12,615 nt of DNA from Bacillota bacterium. GTDB taxonomy: Bacteria; Bacillota; Clostridia; Lachnospirales; Lachnospiraceae. A program made the position numbers and the translations under genes. Where the stretch lies: positions 1 through 12,615 of the forward strand of contig JAEZVF010000056.1 of assembly GCA_023443225.1 (NCBI GenBank), given 5' to 3'. Under the pieces are notes generated by a model. It was given only the letters and a program-made list of their open reading frames with translations, had not been told where the DNA came from and searched no databases. Shown in pieces: positions 1-5,712 of the stretch (within the stretch, counting starts at the first letter, position 1; each line of letters starts with the position of its first letter).

Positions 1-2
1 AA

Positions 3-221
3 AGAACCATGCTTCATTTTTCCAGTTATCAGAAAAAAGTGGAACGGATGGAGGAAACGGGAAAATACCTCTGTTCCATTTACTATGACAAAACAAGGGA
101 AACCGAACTGTTAATTCAAGTGCTTGCATTTGGTCCGGTAGTAAGAGTGGTTGGACCAGCTTCTTTTTTAAAGCAGGTTATGGAGCGGGTTAACCGGCAG
201 CAGTTACCAGTGAGGAATTGA
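3..221 (+). CDS. WYL-domain transcriptional regulator, C-terminal fragment (5' end outside window)
   Basis: The frame is open from the window edge (position 3) and ends at TGA 219-221. The ATG at 9 is therefore probably an internal methionine, not the start. The visible ~72 residues resemble the end of WYL regulators of the YafY/DeoR-like type. A short 'HFSSYQKKVER' stretch leads to 'TELLIQVLAFGPVVRVVGP', the last beta strand and turn of the WYL/WCX region, and then to a helix ('SFLKQVMERVNRQ'). Such proteins carry an N-terminal winged helix-turn-helix that binds DNA and a WYL ligand-sensing domain; neither the HTH nor most of the WYL core is visible here. The gene converges on the anti-sigma gene, with a hairpin between them. 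The target cannot be told from this fragment. Confidence 0.72.
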   Translation, partial: RTMLHFSSYQKKVERMEETGKYLCSIYYDKTRETELLIQVLAFGPVVRVVGPASFLKQVMERVNRQQLPVRN

Positions 222-231
222 TCATTCTTAA

Positions 232-264
232 AAGGCATCTGCTGCTTAACTTGGCAGATGTCTT
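232..264. terminator. Hairpin between convergent genes, possible bidirectional terminator
   Basis: An 11-bp stem (232-242 with 254-264, one G-T pair read on +, loop 11 nt) lies 10 bp after the WYL-gene stop and 85 bp beyond the anti-sigma stop. The + side is followed only by a weak TTATACT tract. On the minus side the T-run (TTTT) overlaps the stem end. The position between convergent genes supports termination, but the poor U-tracts leave it uncertain. Confidence 0.45.
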
Positions 265-348
265 ATACTAAAAGGAATAAAATCATTATTTAACTATTGA
301 CATCTTTATTAACAGATCTACGAAACGGAGGTGAGATAATTACGGAAT

Positions 349-1128
349 TTAATTAACCCCACTCCATACCAATGTACTCTTTTCTTTCAGACCATCGAAT
401 TCTTCATCCGTTAAATCATCAAGCTTATACAAATTTCTAATCGGCAAATAATAAATTTCTATCATCTGTGGTTTGTAATCATAACTTTGGTAATTATCAC
501 CATATATAATTGAACCTGTGCTGCTGCCGCTTTCACTATAATCTGCAAGGTCGGAGTCAAAGAACAGGCTGGTCCACAGCGTTTTCGCATAGCCGTAGTA
601 AACAACCCTTACATTCTCTCCATTTCTATTAATATTTCTGCCTGATGAACTTTCAGAAATCCGAGAAATTCCCCGGTAATGCATCTCAATCACATTGATT
701 ACATCTCCTGAATCATTTTGCCCATCGTCTCCATCATTGGAAGGATCAAAACTTTTCCAAACAATTCTGCCATCTTTATTGGTTGTAACTACGTGAGGCC
801 TTAATTCCACAAACATACGATTAGTATCAAATGGAAGTGGCAATTCATAGTGCTTTGCAAAAATAATGAAGCTGCATAATATTATAGTGCAAGTTAAAAC
901 GGTAACCATAATATTCTTATGTATTATTTTTTCTTTTAGTCTTTTAAGAAAATCAATGTTTTTATCTTCAGGTGGTATTTCGTGTAAAATAACTATCGAC
1001 ATCTCTTCATAAAGGGTACGGCAATCGCTGCAACTATCCAGATGTTTTCTTATCTCTGCATCTGTTTCTTCACAGGTCAAGCCGTCTATGTAATTAGATA
1101 GCAGATCTTTAACGATGTAACATTTCAT
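349..1128 (-). CDS. Membrane-anchored anti-sigma factor with N-terminal zf-HC2 zinc finger
   Basis: A 259-residue protein. The N-terminus holds the anti-sigma zinc-binding motif H29-x3-C33-x2-C36 in a helical domain (about residues 1-45). A cytoplasmic linker follows, then one hydrophobic segment at about 73-92, and then an extracytoplasmic part of ~165 residues. This has an acidic Asp/Gly/Asn-rich stretch (about 127-143) and a Ser/Gly-rich stretch. I do not recognise the outer domain as a named fold. By family, such proteins bind the cognate ECF sigma at the membrane and release it on an outside signal. The ATG at 1128 has a GGAGA site about 10 nt upstream. It would overlap the intact sigma ORF by four bases (ATGA, 1125-1128), the classic coupled sigma/anti-sigma arrangement. 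That coupling is broken by the in-frame TGA in the sigma gene, 60 nt before this start. Confidence 0.85.
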   Translation of the reverse strand: MKCYIVKDLLSNYIDGLTCEETDAEIRKHLDSCSDCRTLYEEMSIVILHEIPPEDKNIDFLKRLKEKIIHKNIMVTVLTCTIILCSFIIFAKHYELPLPFDTNRMFVELRPHVVTTNKDGRIVWKSFDPSNDGDDGQNDSGDVINVIEMHYRGISRISESSSGRNINRNGENVRVVYYGYAKTLWTSLFFDSDLADYSESGSSTGSIIYGDNYQSYDYKPQMIEIYYLPIRNLYKLDDLTDEEFDGLKEKSTLVWSGVN

Positions 1129-1190
1129 GTTAGTCTCTCCATTTCCTTAATTATTTTTTGCTTAGATCGATAGTACATGGTACGCGCTCA
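1125..1190 (-). pseudogene. Severed C-terminal tail of the ECF sigma factor (region 4.2) after in-frame stop
   Basis: Reading on from TGA 1190-1188 in the sigma frame gives ARTMYYRSKQKIIKEMERLT and then TGA at 1127-1125. ARTMYYRSKQKI is the usual second half of the region 4.2 helix-turn-helix in Gram-positive ECF factors, where the preceding residue is commonly Trp (the ..NWAR.. pattern). A single G-to-A change (TGG to TGA) explains the break. The tail ends in an ATGA overlap with the anti-sigma start, which shows this was the original gene end. TGA is used as an ordinary stop elsewhere in the window (for example the Ku gene), so recoding is not needed to explain it. Confidence 0.8.
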
Positions 1191-1610
1191 GTTTTCATTT
1201 TTACCTAAAATCTCACCGATCTCAGCGAATGTAAATTCACCAGTTAAACGCATATGTACCAACTCCCGCATTGGCTCCGGCAATGAATGAATCGCCTTAT
1301 ATAAGTCTGTTTTCTCCATTCGAAGTAATGTGCTTCTTTCCGGAGAATCAGCCCCCCGCATATCTTCGCTAAATTCAACCTGTTTGAAACGGGAGTGCTT
1401 CTCCAACCATTGGTGCCAAATGTGCTTAGCTATTTGACAGAGCCAAACCGATAACTTGCAACTTCCATCGTAATTGCTCATTGTCCGCATAGCACGAAAA
1501 AAAGTTTCTTGCGTCAGATCTTCTGCCAGATCTTCATTATGCGACAGACTAAGCAGGTATCTGTATACATCTTTAGCATGTTGCGTGTAGGCTCTCTCAA
1601 TATCATTCAA
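1188..1610 (-). CDS. ECF-type RNA polymerase sigma factor, truncated by in-frame TGA
   Basis: A 140-residue ORF reading as a sigma-70 family group IV (ECF) factor. Region 2 spans about residues 8-72 and includes the core-binding helix DLAEDLTQETFFRA at 27-40. A short linker follows, and region 4 starts at about 105 (SLPEPMRELVHMRLTGEFTFAEIGEILGKNEN). The start is TTG at 1610, chosen because GGAGG (1619-1623) sits 8 nt upstream and the family N-terminus follows directly. The ORF stops at TGA 1190-1188, inside region 4.2. In the same frame, beyond the stop, the expected recognition-helix sequence continues for 20 codons to TGA 1127-1125. Full length would be 161 residues with Trp (TGG) at the stop position, normal for ECF factors. 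As written, the protein lacks most of the -35 recognition helix and is probably inactive, unless the stop is a sequencing error or is read through. Confidence 0.85.
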   Translation of the reverse strand: MNDIERAYTQHAKDVYRYLLSLSHNEDLAEDLTQETFFRAMRTMSNYDGSCKLSVWLCQIAKHIWHQWLEKHSRFKQVEFSEDMRGADSPERSTLLRMEKTDLYKAIHSLPEPMRELVHMRLTGEFTFAEIGEILGKNEN

Positions 1611-1635
1611 GGCTGCTGCCTCCAGTCTTTTGTTC

Positions 1636-1672
1636 TTATCTATATATCCTGAAAAAAAGAGTTCCGTTACAA
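1636..1672 (-). promoter_or_regulatory. Possible promoter of the sigma/anti-sigma operon
   Basis: On the minus strand the sigma leader holds TTGTAAC followed directly by GGAAC (about 1672-1661), then a T-run, then GGATATATAGATA (about 1649-1637). TGTAAC and GGAAC both resemble ECF -35 elements. The same block can also be read as a weak housekeeping promoter (TTGTAA-N18-GATATA). I see no CGTC/CGTA-type ECF -10, so autoregulation is only a guess. The 206-bp divergent spacer to the Ku gene holds no ORF of note. Confidence 0.3.
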
Positions 1673-1747
1673 GAAAATTTAAAATATTTTAACTTCACAC
1701 TCATTATATTATCATGAAAATACCTGTTAATCCAAGAATTATGATGC

Positions 1748-1776
1748 TTGCCGGAATAGAAATGAATATTTTCAAT
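1748..1776 (+). promoter_or_regulatory. Weak candidate promoter for the Ku-ligase operon
   Basis: TTGCCG (1748-1753), a 17-nt spacer and TTCAAT (1771-1776) form a poor sigma-A-like pair about 40 bp before the Ku start. A GAATA at 1764-1768 followed by AATAATA at 1789-1795 recalls forespore sigma-G elements, which drive Ku/LigD in Bacillus subtilis. Here the spacing (20 nt) is too long and the match is incomplete. No strong promoter is visible, so low or stage-specific expression is plausible. Confidence 0.25.
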
Positions 1777-1816
1777 CTTTTATCAAACAATAATAGAAAT
1801 AAAAGGAGGCGTAACA

Positions 1817-2593
1817 ATGGCCGTAGCTCATAAAAGTGCAATTAGTGTAGGAATGCTCTATATCCCCGTAGGATTATATAAAACCACAAAAGATATTTCT
1901 GTTAGTTTTAATCAGCTTTGTAAAGATACTCATGAGCGGGTAAAATACAAAAAGATCTGCCCCTCCTGTAATAAAGAGGTGGAGCCTGACGGAATCATAA
2001 AAGGATACGAATATGAAAAGGGTAAGTATGTTACATTTACAGAGGATGAACTGGAGAAAATCAAGACCAAGAAAGATAAAACAATCCATATAGAGCATTT
2101 TGCAAAATTAACAGACGTGGATCAAATATATTATGAGAAGAATTATTATGTTGTTCCTGAGCCAGGAGCAGAAAAAGCCTGTGAATTACTGCGCCAGGCA
2201 ATGCTTTCGCAAAAGAAAGTCGGTATTGCCAAAACAGTAATCGGATCAACTGAGAATTTAATGGTTTTGTACCCGACAAAAGATGGAATTATTGCAAAAA
2301 CTCTTTTCTACCAGGCAGAGATTCAGGCTGTGCCGGTTGCAACAGCCAAGGCAGAAGTGAATAAGGCAGAAATAGATATGGCGAAAACTCTAATTGATTC
2401 CATGACTTCTACATTCGATCCTGGTCTTTATCATGACGAATACCAGGAAAGACTGCGCCAGGCGATTGAAACAAAAGTAGCAGGCAAAGAGATTGTAAAC
2501 GCAGATACGGAAAGTCAGAATAATATCATTGACCTGATGGAAGCCATGAAGAGAACAGTTGAAATGGCAAAAGGTACAAAAGGGTTAGCCTGA
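1817..2593 (+). CDS. ku: Ku protein, non-homologous end-joining DNA-end-binding factor
   Basis: A 258-residue bacterial Ku, expected to form a homodimer that encircles double-strand DNA ends and recruits the ligase. The opening 'AHKSAISVGMLYIPVGLYKTT' is the conserved first strand of bacterial Ku. It is followed by 'FNQLCKDTHERVKYKKICPSCNKEVEPDGIIKGYEYEKGKYV' with the C48-x2-C51 pair, and then the beta-barrel/bridge region 'VYYEKNYYVVPEPGAEKAC'-like (about 104-125). The Ku core ends by about residue 215, and a short lysine-containing tail follows. Length is normal (250-300). The start is ATG 1817 with AGGAGG about 7 nt upstream. The stop TGA 2591-2593 overlaps the ligase ATG by one base (TGATG), so the two are translationally coupled. 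It is divergent from the sigma operon. Confidence 0.96.
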   Translation: MAVAHKSAISVGMLYIPVGLYKTTKDISVSFNQLCKDTHERVKYKKICPSCNKEVEPDGIIKGYEYEKGKYVTFTEDELEKIKTKKDKTIHIEHFAKLTDVDQIYYEKNYYVVPEPGAEKACELLRQAMLSQKKVGIAKTVIGSTENLMVLYPTKDGIIAKTLFYQAEIQAVPVATAKAEVNKAEIDMAKTLIDSMTSTFDPGLYHDEYQERLRQAIETKVAGKEIVNADTESQNNIIDLMEAMKRTVEMAKGTKGLA

Positions 2594-3516
2594 TGGATCT
2601 ATTTGACAGTAAGAACGTAAGTCCCATGCTGATATCTGAGATGAAAGCCCCTTTTGACTCACCAGATCATATCTATGAGATAAAATGGGATGGTATCCGA
2701 TGCATATCATTTTTAAGTGATAAAACTGATATGCGAAATAAAAGAAATAAATTAATGATACCTCTCTTTCCGGAATTGGATGACTTATATAAACAGGTAA
2801 AAGTAAAGTGCATCCTGGACCATGAATTACTAGTCCTTAGAAACGGAATACCCGATTTCTACGAAGTCCAGAAAAGAGCTTTGATGAGTAATCAGTTTAA
2901 GATCAAATTAGCTGCCAGTAAATATCCCGCCAGTATTATCGCCTATGATATCTTGTATTACAAAGATAAAGATATCACCATGCTCCCACTTATGGAACGC
3001 AAGAAATATTTAGATGATGTGGTTATCGAGAATAATCTGATCTCTGTTTCCCGATACATTGAAAATAATGGAATTATGTTATTTAATCTTGTAAAAGAAA
3101 AAGGGTTAGAAGGAATCGTTGCAAAAAGAAAAGACAGCCTGTACTGGCCGGGGAATCGATCAAAAGATTGGATTAAGTGTAAAATAATGGCTTCCGACGA
3201 TTGTGTTATCTGCGGTTATATACCAAAGGATAATAACATGACCAGCCTTATACTGGGTCAATATGACGATGATTTATTAGTGTACAAGGGACATGTTACC
3301 CTGGGAGTAAGTCTCAGGATTTTAAATGAGCATAAGTATCAGATTATTGACTATTCTCCTTTTGGTTATGTGCCTAAAGGGAATGAAGATGCTATTTGGC
3401 TGGCGCCAGAGCTGGTATGTATTGTTGAGTCCATGCCAACTGAAAAAGACAGCTTCCGGCAGCCCGTATTTAAAGGAATCAGAGACGATAAATTAGCAAT
3501 CGAATGCAGGATATAA
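2593..3516 (+). CDS. ligD: Stand-alone LigD-type ATP-dependent DNA ligase (NHEJ)
   Basis: A 307-residue ATP-dependent ligase that seals breaks held by Ku. Motif I is KWDGIR (31-36), with K31 the expected AMP-accepting lysine. Motif III is ILDHEL (74-79), where most relatives have DGE. Motif IIIa is AYDILYY (117-123), motif IV EGIVAKR (173-179) and motif V WIKCK (193-197). The OB-fold domain follows and includes the C-terminal 'PVFKGIRDDK' motif. Both catalytic domains are present and complete. Only the ligase module of LigD is encoded; there is no polymerase or 3'-phosphoesterase domain, as in many Clostridia with split or minimal NHEJ. The start overlaps the Ku stop (TGATG). The His in motif III is unusual but does not remove the conserved Glu. 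ATP dependence is inferred from the family. Confidence 0.93.
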   Translation: MDLFDSKNVSPMLISEMKAPFDSPDHIYEIKWDGIRCISFLSDKTDMRNKRNKLMIPLFPELDDLYKQVKVKCILDHELLVLRNGIPDFYEVQKRALMSNQFKIKLAASKYPASIIAYDILYYKDKDITMLPLMERKKYLDDVVIENNLISVSRYIENNGIMLFNLVKEKGLEGIVAKRKDSLYWPGNRSKDWIKCKIMASDDCVICGYIPKDNNMTSLILGQYDDDLLVYKGHVTLGVSLRILNEHKYQIIDYSPFGYVPKGNEDAIWLAPELVCIVESMPTEKDSFRQPVFKGIRDDKLAIECRI

Positions 3517-3550
3517 GCGGCTACCCAGGCTTCTTATATCCTGTTTACAT
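3507..3550. terminator. Perfect 11-bp hairpin at the ligase end, likely bidirectional terminator
   Basis: CAGGATATAAG (3507-3517) and CTTATATCCTG (3533-3543) are exact inverted repeats around a 15-nt loop. The left arm contains the ligase stop codon (3514-3516). A TTTA tract follows on +. The flavin reductase-like gene ends at 3557 on the other strand, so the 40-bp convergent gap is almost wholly this element. U-tracts are short on both sides. Confidence 0.65.
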
Positions 3551-3556
3551 ATAAAT

Positions 3557-4123
3557 TTACTCAATGTATTGTTCCCATTCACCCATCTCACCTAATTTCT
3601 TTCCGATGGAAAAATAATTATAAGGTGCATAGATTGCAGGTTTTAATTGGGTTAAATCTATTTTTTTCAGATCCATGGATTCATATTTTTTATCAATTTG
3701 GATGTTTTTTATTTCAGCTAAAAATAGATGAGCACCATCAAGCTCAATTATTTTGGAAACTTCACATTCATATGCCCAGTGACACTCCTCTACCATAGGG
3801 ACTTCCAGGCATTTCCCCCATTTATAGCTGTAAGATACTTTATTTTTCATCGCTTCCTCACCTTGCGTATTACCAAAGTAATCTGCAAGCCAAAGATTGT
3901 CCTCAGTAATCATATTAGCAGAGAACTTTTTATCCCGAAGTATGTTAGACTTGGTCAGTTTGCTTCCACCTATCGTCATCATTATATGTGGTGTCTTATC
4001 AAATGAAAATCCTATCCATGTGATAATACAGAAATTTGGAGTGCCATTTTCGTTTTTTGTTCCAATGATATACATTGGCTGTGGACTAAACACCCAATCC
4101 GGACTAATATTAATCTTCTCCAT
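3557..4123 (-). CDS. Flavin reductase / flavoredoxin-like FMN-binding protein
   Basis: A 188-residue protein of the flavin reductase-like, FMN-binding split-barrel family. Family-typical stretches are 'QPMYIIGTKNENGTPNFCIITWIGFSFDKTPHIMMTIGGSKLTKSNI' (about 15-61, the flavin-contacting strand-turn), 'KKFSANMITEDNLWLADYFG' (65-84) and 'CEVSKIIELDGAHLFLAEIKNIQID' (late barrel strands). There is no signal peptide, so it is cytosolic. Members either reduce free flavin with NAD(P)H or pass electrons as flavoredoxins; sequence alone does not decide between these. It is the last gene of the esterase-PadR operon, 9 bp after the PadR stop. GGGGGAG lies just before ATG 4123. Being downstream of a PadR gene, it may be part of a redox or aromatic-compound response; that is inference. 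Confidence 0.85.
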   Translation of the reverse strand: MEKINISPDWVFSPQPMYIIGTKNENGTPNFCIITWIGFSFDKTPHIMMTIGGSKLTKSNILRDKKFSANMITEDNLWLADYFGNTQGEEAMKNKVSYSYKWGKCLEVPMVEECHWAYECEVSKIIELDGAHLFLAEIKNIQIDKKYESMDLKKIDLTQLKPAIYAPYNYFSIGKKLGEMGEWEQYIE

Positions 4124-4132
4124 ATTCTCCCC

Positions 4133-4648
4133 CTAAAGCTCCATATCCTTTAACAGACCTTCAAACCACTGAACATTTACCAAGTGATGAGAACGTGAAT
4201 TTTCCAGCATTTTTCTAAAATTATCAGAGATAGTTTCATCATGTTGAATTGATTGTTCTAATAATAATATTTTCTTTTTCGTTTCTTTAATTTGTATTTC
4301 TATTAACTTTTTTAGCTCATTTTCATTATACTCATCACCAAATAACATTGCTATATAAAATGATAAATTTATATAGTCGGTTTTAGAACCATATTTAAAC
4401 ATCAGCTTTTCAAATTCCCTATTACCTGATTCAGTGATAATATAATTATTTGTCTCTCTCGTACTCTCTGACTGGTTAACTTTCTCAATATATTTTTTCT
4501 CTTCTAATTGTTGAAGATTGTAATAAAAGGATCCTTTGGTGAAATTAACAATATATTTATAATGCCGCTCTTCCATTAAGGATAATAATTCGTAACCATG
4601 AGATCCGGGATTTTGTTTCAATAAACCTAAAATTAGTAATGGTATCAA
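4133..4648 (-). CDS. PadR-family transcriptional regulator
   Basis: A 171-residue PadR protein with its C-terminal helical domain. Residues 1-75 form the winged helix: 'LLILGLLKQNPGSHGYELLSLMEER', then 'TKGSFYYNLQQLEEKKYIEK' (recognition helix) and a wing with 'ETNNYIITESGNREFEKLM'. Residues 85-170 are a long, charged helical region for dimerisation (Vir_act_alpha_C type). The start is TTG 4648, supported by AGGAGG (4655-4660) six bases upstream; no ATG fits as well. It lies 27 bp after the esterase gene and 9 bp before the flavin reductase gene, so all three are probably co-transcribed. PadR proteins usually repress their own operon, so the palindrome at 5551-5566 is a candidate target. The inducer is unknown. 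Confidence 0.88.
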   Translation of the reverse strand: MIPLLILGLLKQNPGSHGYELLSLMEERHYKYIVNFTKGSFYYNLQQLEEKKYIEKVNQSESTRETNNYIITESGNREFEKLMFKYGSKTDYINLSFYIAMLFGDEYNENELKKLIEIQIKETKKKILLLEQSIQHDETISDNFRKMLENSRSHHLVNVQWFEGLLKDMEL

Positions 4649-4675
4649 GAAATACCTCCTCTAAAATTTGATTAA

Positions 4676-5506
4676 TTACATAACATGCGCTATAAATTCC
4701 TCGTATGATATTTTCCCCATAGCAAACTCCATACTTTTTATATAACTTTTTTCTGTTTTGGTATATGTTCTGGATTGAATTAGGCTAACCAGCTCGTTTT
4801 CATTCATCAATGGCTCTAATACGTGATGCCTGTTAGAAAACCCATCAAAGTATCGTACTCCGAATTTCCTTTGAGAAATCGCATCAAAATGTATCCCATC
4901 ATGATTTGATGTTAATTCTTTTGCTGTGACAAAGTAACAATTATCTTGTTCAAATGCAAATCTTTGTAATTCCTGATTAACGTATTTATATTCCGTACAA
5001 CTTTTCCCAAAACCTTCTTTACCCAAAAAATCACCTAAGCCGCCAATCATAATTGGAATATTGGGGACATTTAACTCTTTTCTAAGCGACTCAATGATTC
5101 GTAATAATTTATCATAATATACTTTGTAGTTGCCATTAGCGCTGTCGCTTTCTCCCTGATGCCACAGTATTCCTGCTAAGTCACTGCTTTGCATCGCAAA
5201 TTTAGCTTCTGTTATGGCATGTTTAAATAGCACCCCATCCACAGCCCACTCATCCAGCATGCTGCCACCTTCTGCACAGGGAATCAGTCCAATTACTTCT
5301 TCCTGATTCTGACGACACCACATATCTGCGAAAGAACCAGCGAGACTTATCCCTGATACAGGACGATCATAATTAATGGGTTCGGTCATCATCTGCCATC
5401 TGCCATTACGTAACATCTGTATTCTTTCATTATAAATAGGCGGCACCTCATGAATAAAGCCTCGTCCAGCCATATTAGACTGTCCGATCATTAAAAAAGA
5501 TTTCAT
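4676..5506 (-). CDS. Sialate O-acetylesterase-like (SASA family) SGNH-type carbohydrate esterase
   Basis: A 276-residue esterase of the SASA / carbohydrate-esterase 6-like group, which removes acetyl groups from sugars (sialic acid, xylan or other glycans). Block I is MIGQSNMAGRG with the nucleophile S10. The block 'EGGSMLDEW' (80-87) supplies an oxyanion-hole Gly, and 'WHQGESD' (115-121) is the hallmark of the family. 'NHDGIHFD' (201-208) holds the Asp203/His206 catalytic pair. The last ~60 residues after the catalytic Asp-x-x-His run to the end without a recognised domain. There is no signal peptide, so it acts in the cytosol on imported or intracellular substrate. ATG 5506 has a GAGAGGA ribosome site. 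It is the first gene after a very strong promoter. The true substrate cannot be told. Confidence 0.85.
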   Translation of the reverse strand: MKSFLMIGQSNMAGRGFIHEVPPIYNERIQMLRNGRWQMMTEPINYDRPVSGISLAGSFADMWCRQNQEEVIGLIPCAEGGSMLDEWAVDGVLFKHAITEAKFAMQSSDLAGILWHQGESDSANGNYKVYYDKLLRIIESLRKELNVPNIPIMIGGLGDFLGKEGFGKSCTEYKYVNQELQRFAFEQDNCYFVTAKELTSNHDGIHFDAISQRKFGVRYFDGFSNRHHVLEPLMNENELVSLIQSRTYTKTEKSYIKSMEFAMGKISYEEFIAHVM

Positions 5507-5550
5507 TATTTTTTATCCTCTCTTTTGTTTATAATTATTCAACACATTAT

Positions 5551-5566
5551 TAGTCTAATTAGACTA
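5551..5566. promoter_or_regulatory. Perfect 16-bp palindrome, likely repressor operator
   Basis: TAGTCTAATTAGACTA is exactly self-complementary. It lies at about +7 to +22 of the transcript predicted from the consensus promoter at 5580-5607, a position where a bound repressor blocks RNA polymerase. Its 4-8-4 layout (TAGT-N8-ACTA) has the spacing of the PadR consensus ATGT-N8-ACAT, and a padR gene is in this operon. The bases differ, so a MarR- or TetR-type protein from elsewhere remains possible. Confidence 0.7.
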
Positions 5567-5579
5567 TTACCCTTTGACA

Positions 5580-5607
5580 ATTATACCCTGATTAAACCAA
5601 TTGTCAA
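5580..5607 (-). promoter_or_regulatory. Consensus sigma-A promoter of the esterase-PadR-flavin reductase operon
   Basis: Read on the minus strand: TTGACA (5607-5602), a 16-nt spacer and TATAAT (5585-5580). Both hexamers match the consensus perfectly. Transcription should start near 5573, leaving a ~67-nt leader. The block also forms a 9-bp inverted repeat (5574-5582 with 5599-5607), because the sequence downstream of TATAAT mirrors the -35 region; this could be a second protein-binding dyad. Confidence 0.85.
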
Positions 5608-5632
5608 CTGGTATGTGATTGGTAACTGACAT

Positions 5633-5672
5633 AAAAAAAGCAAGCCTTGAGGCGATATATTCTCAAGGCTTG
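5633..5672 (-). terminator. Rho-independent terminator of the ABC exporter operon
   Basis: On the minus strand, CAAGCCTTGAG and CTCAAGGCTTG form a perfect 11-bp GC-containing stem (5662-5672 with 5641-5651, 10-nt loop). C and then seven T (5639-5633) follow. It stands 41 bp after the permease stop and just ahead of the esterase promoter, so it insulates the two operons. Confidence 0.93.
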
Positions 5673-5712
5673 TCATAACCAGCTTTGCTTAAACGTTAAG
5701 GGGCTTGACTTG

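Noticed and set aside
9..221. A complete 70-residue small gene starting at ATG 9
   Set aside because: The frame is open to the window edge and the sequence is the conserved end of WYL regulators, so it is a fragment of a longer gene.
1188..1190. TGA recoded as Trp or selenocysteine
   Set aside because: TGA ends other genes in the window normally, Trp is encoded by TGG elsewhere, and no reason for selenocysteine exists in a sigma factor; a point mutation or read error is simpler.
1874..2279. Minus-strand ORFs inside the Ku gene
   Set aside because: They are antisense to a clearly conserved gene, have no ribosome site and resemble nothing.
3728..4136. Plus-strand ORFs opposite the flavin reductase-like gene
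   Set aside because: They are shadows of a conserved coding sequence on the other strand.
5574..5607. The TTGACAATT/AATTGTCAA inverted repeat as a terminator
   Set aside because: It has a low-GC stem, no U-tract, and coincides exactly with the -35 and the region around the -10 of a consensus promoter.
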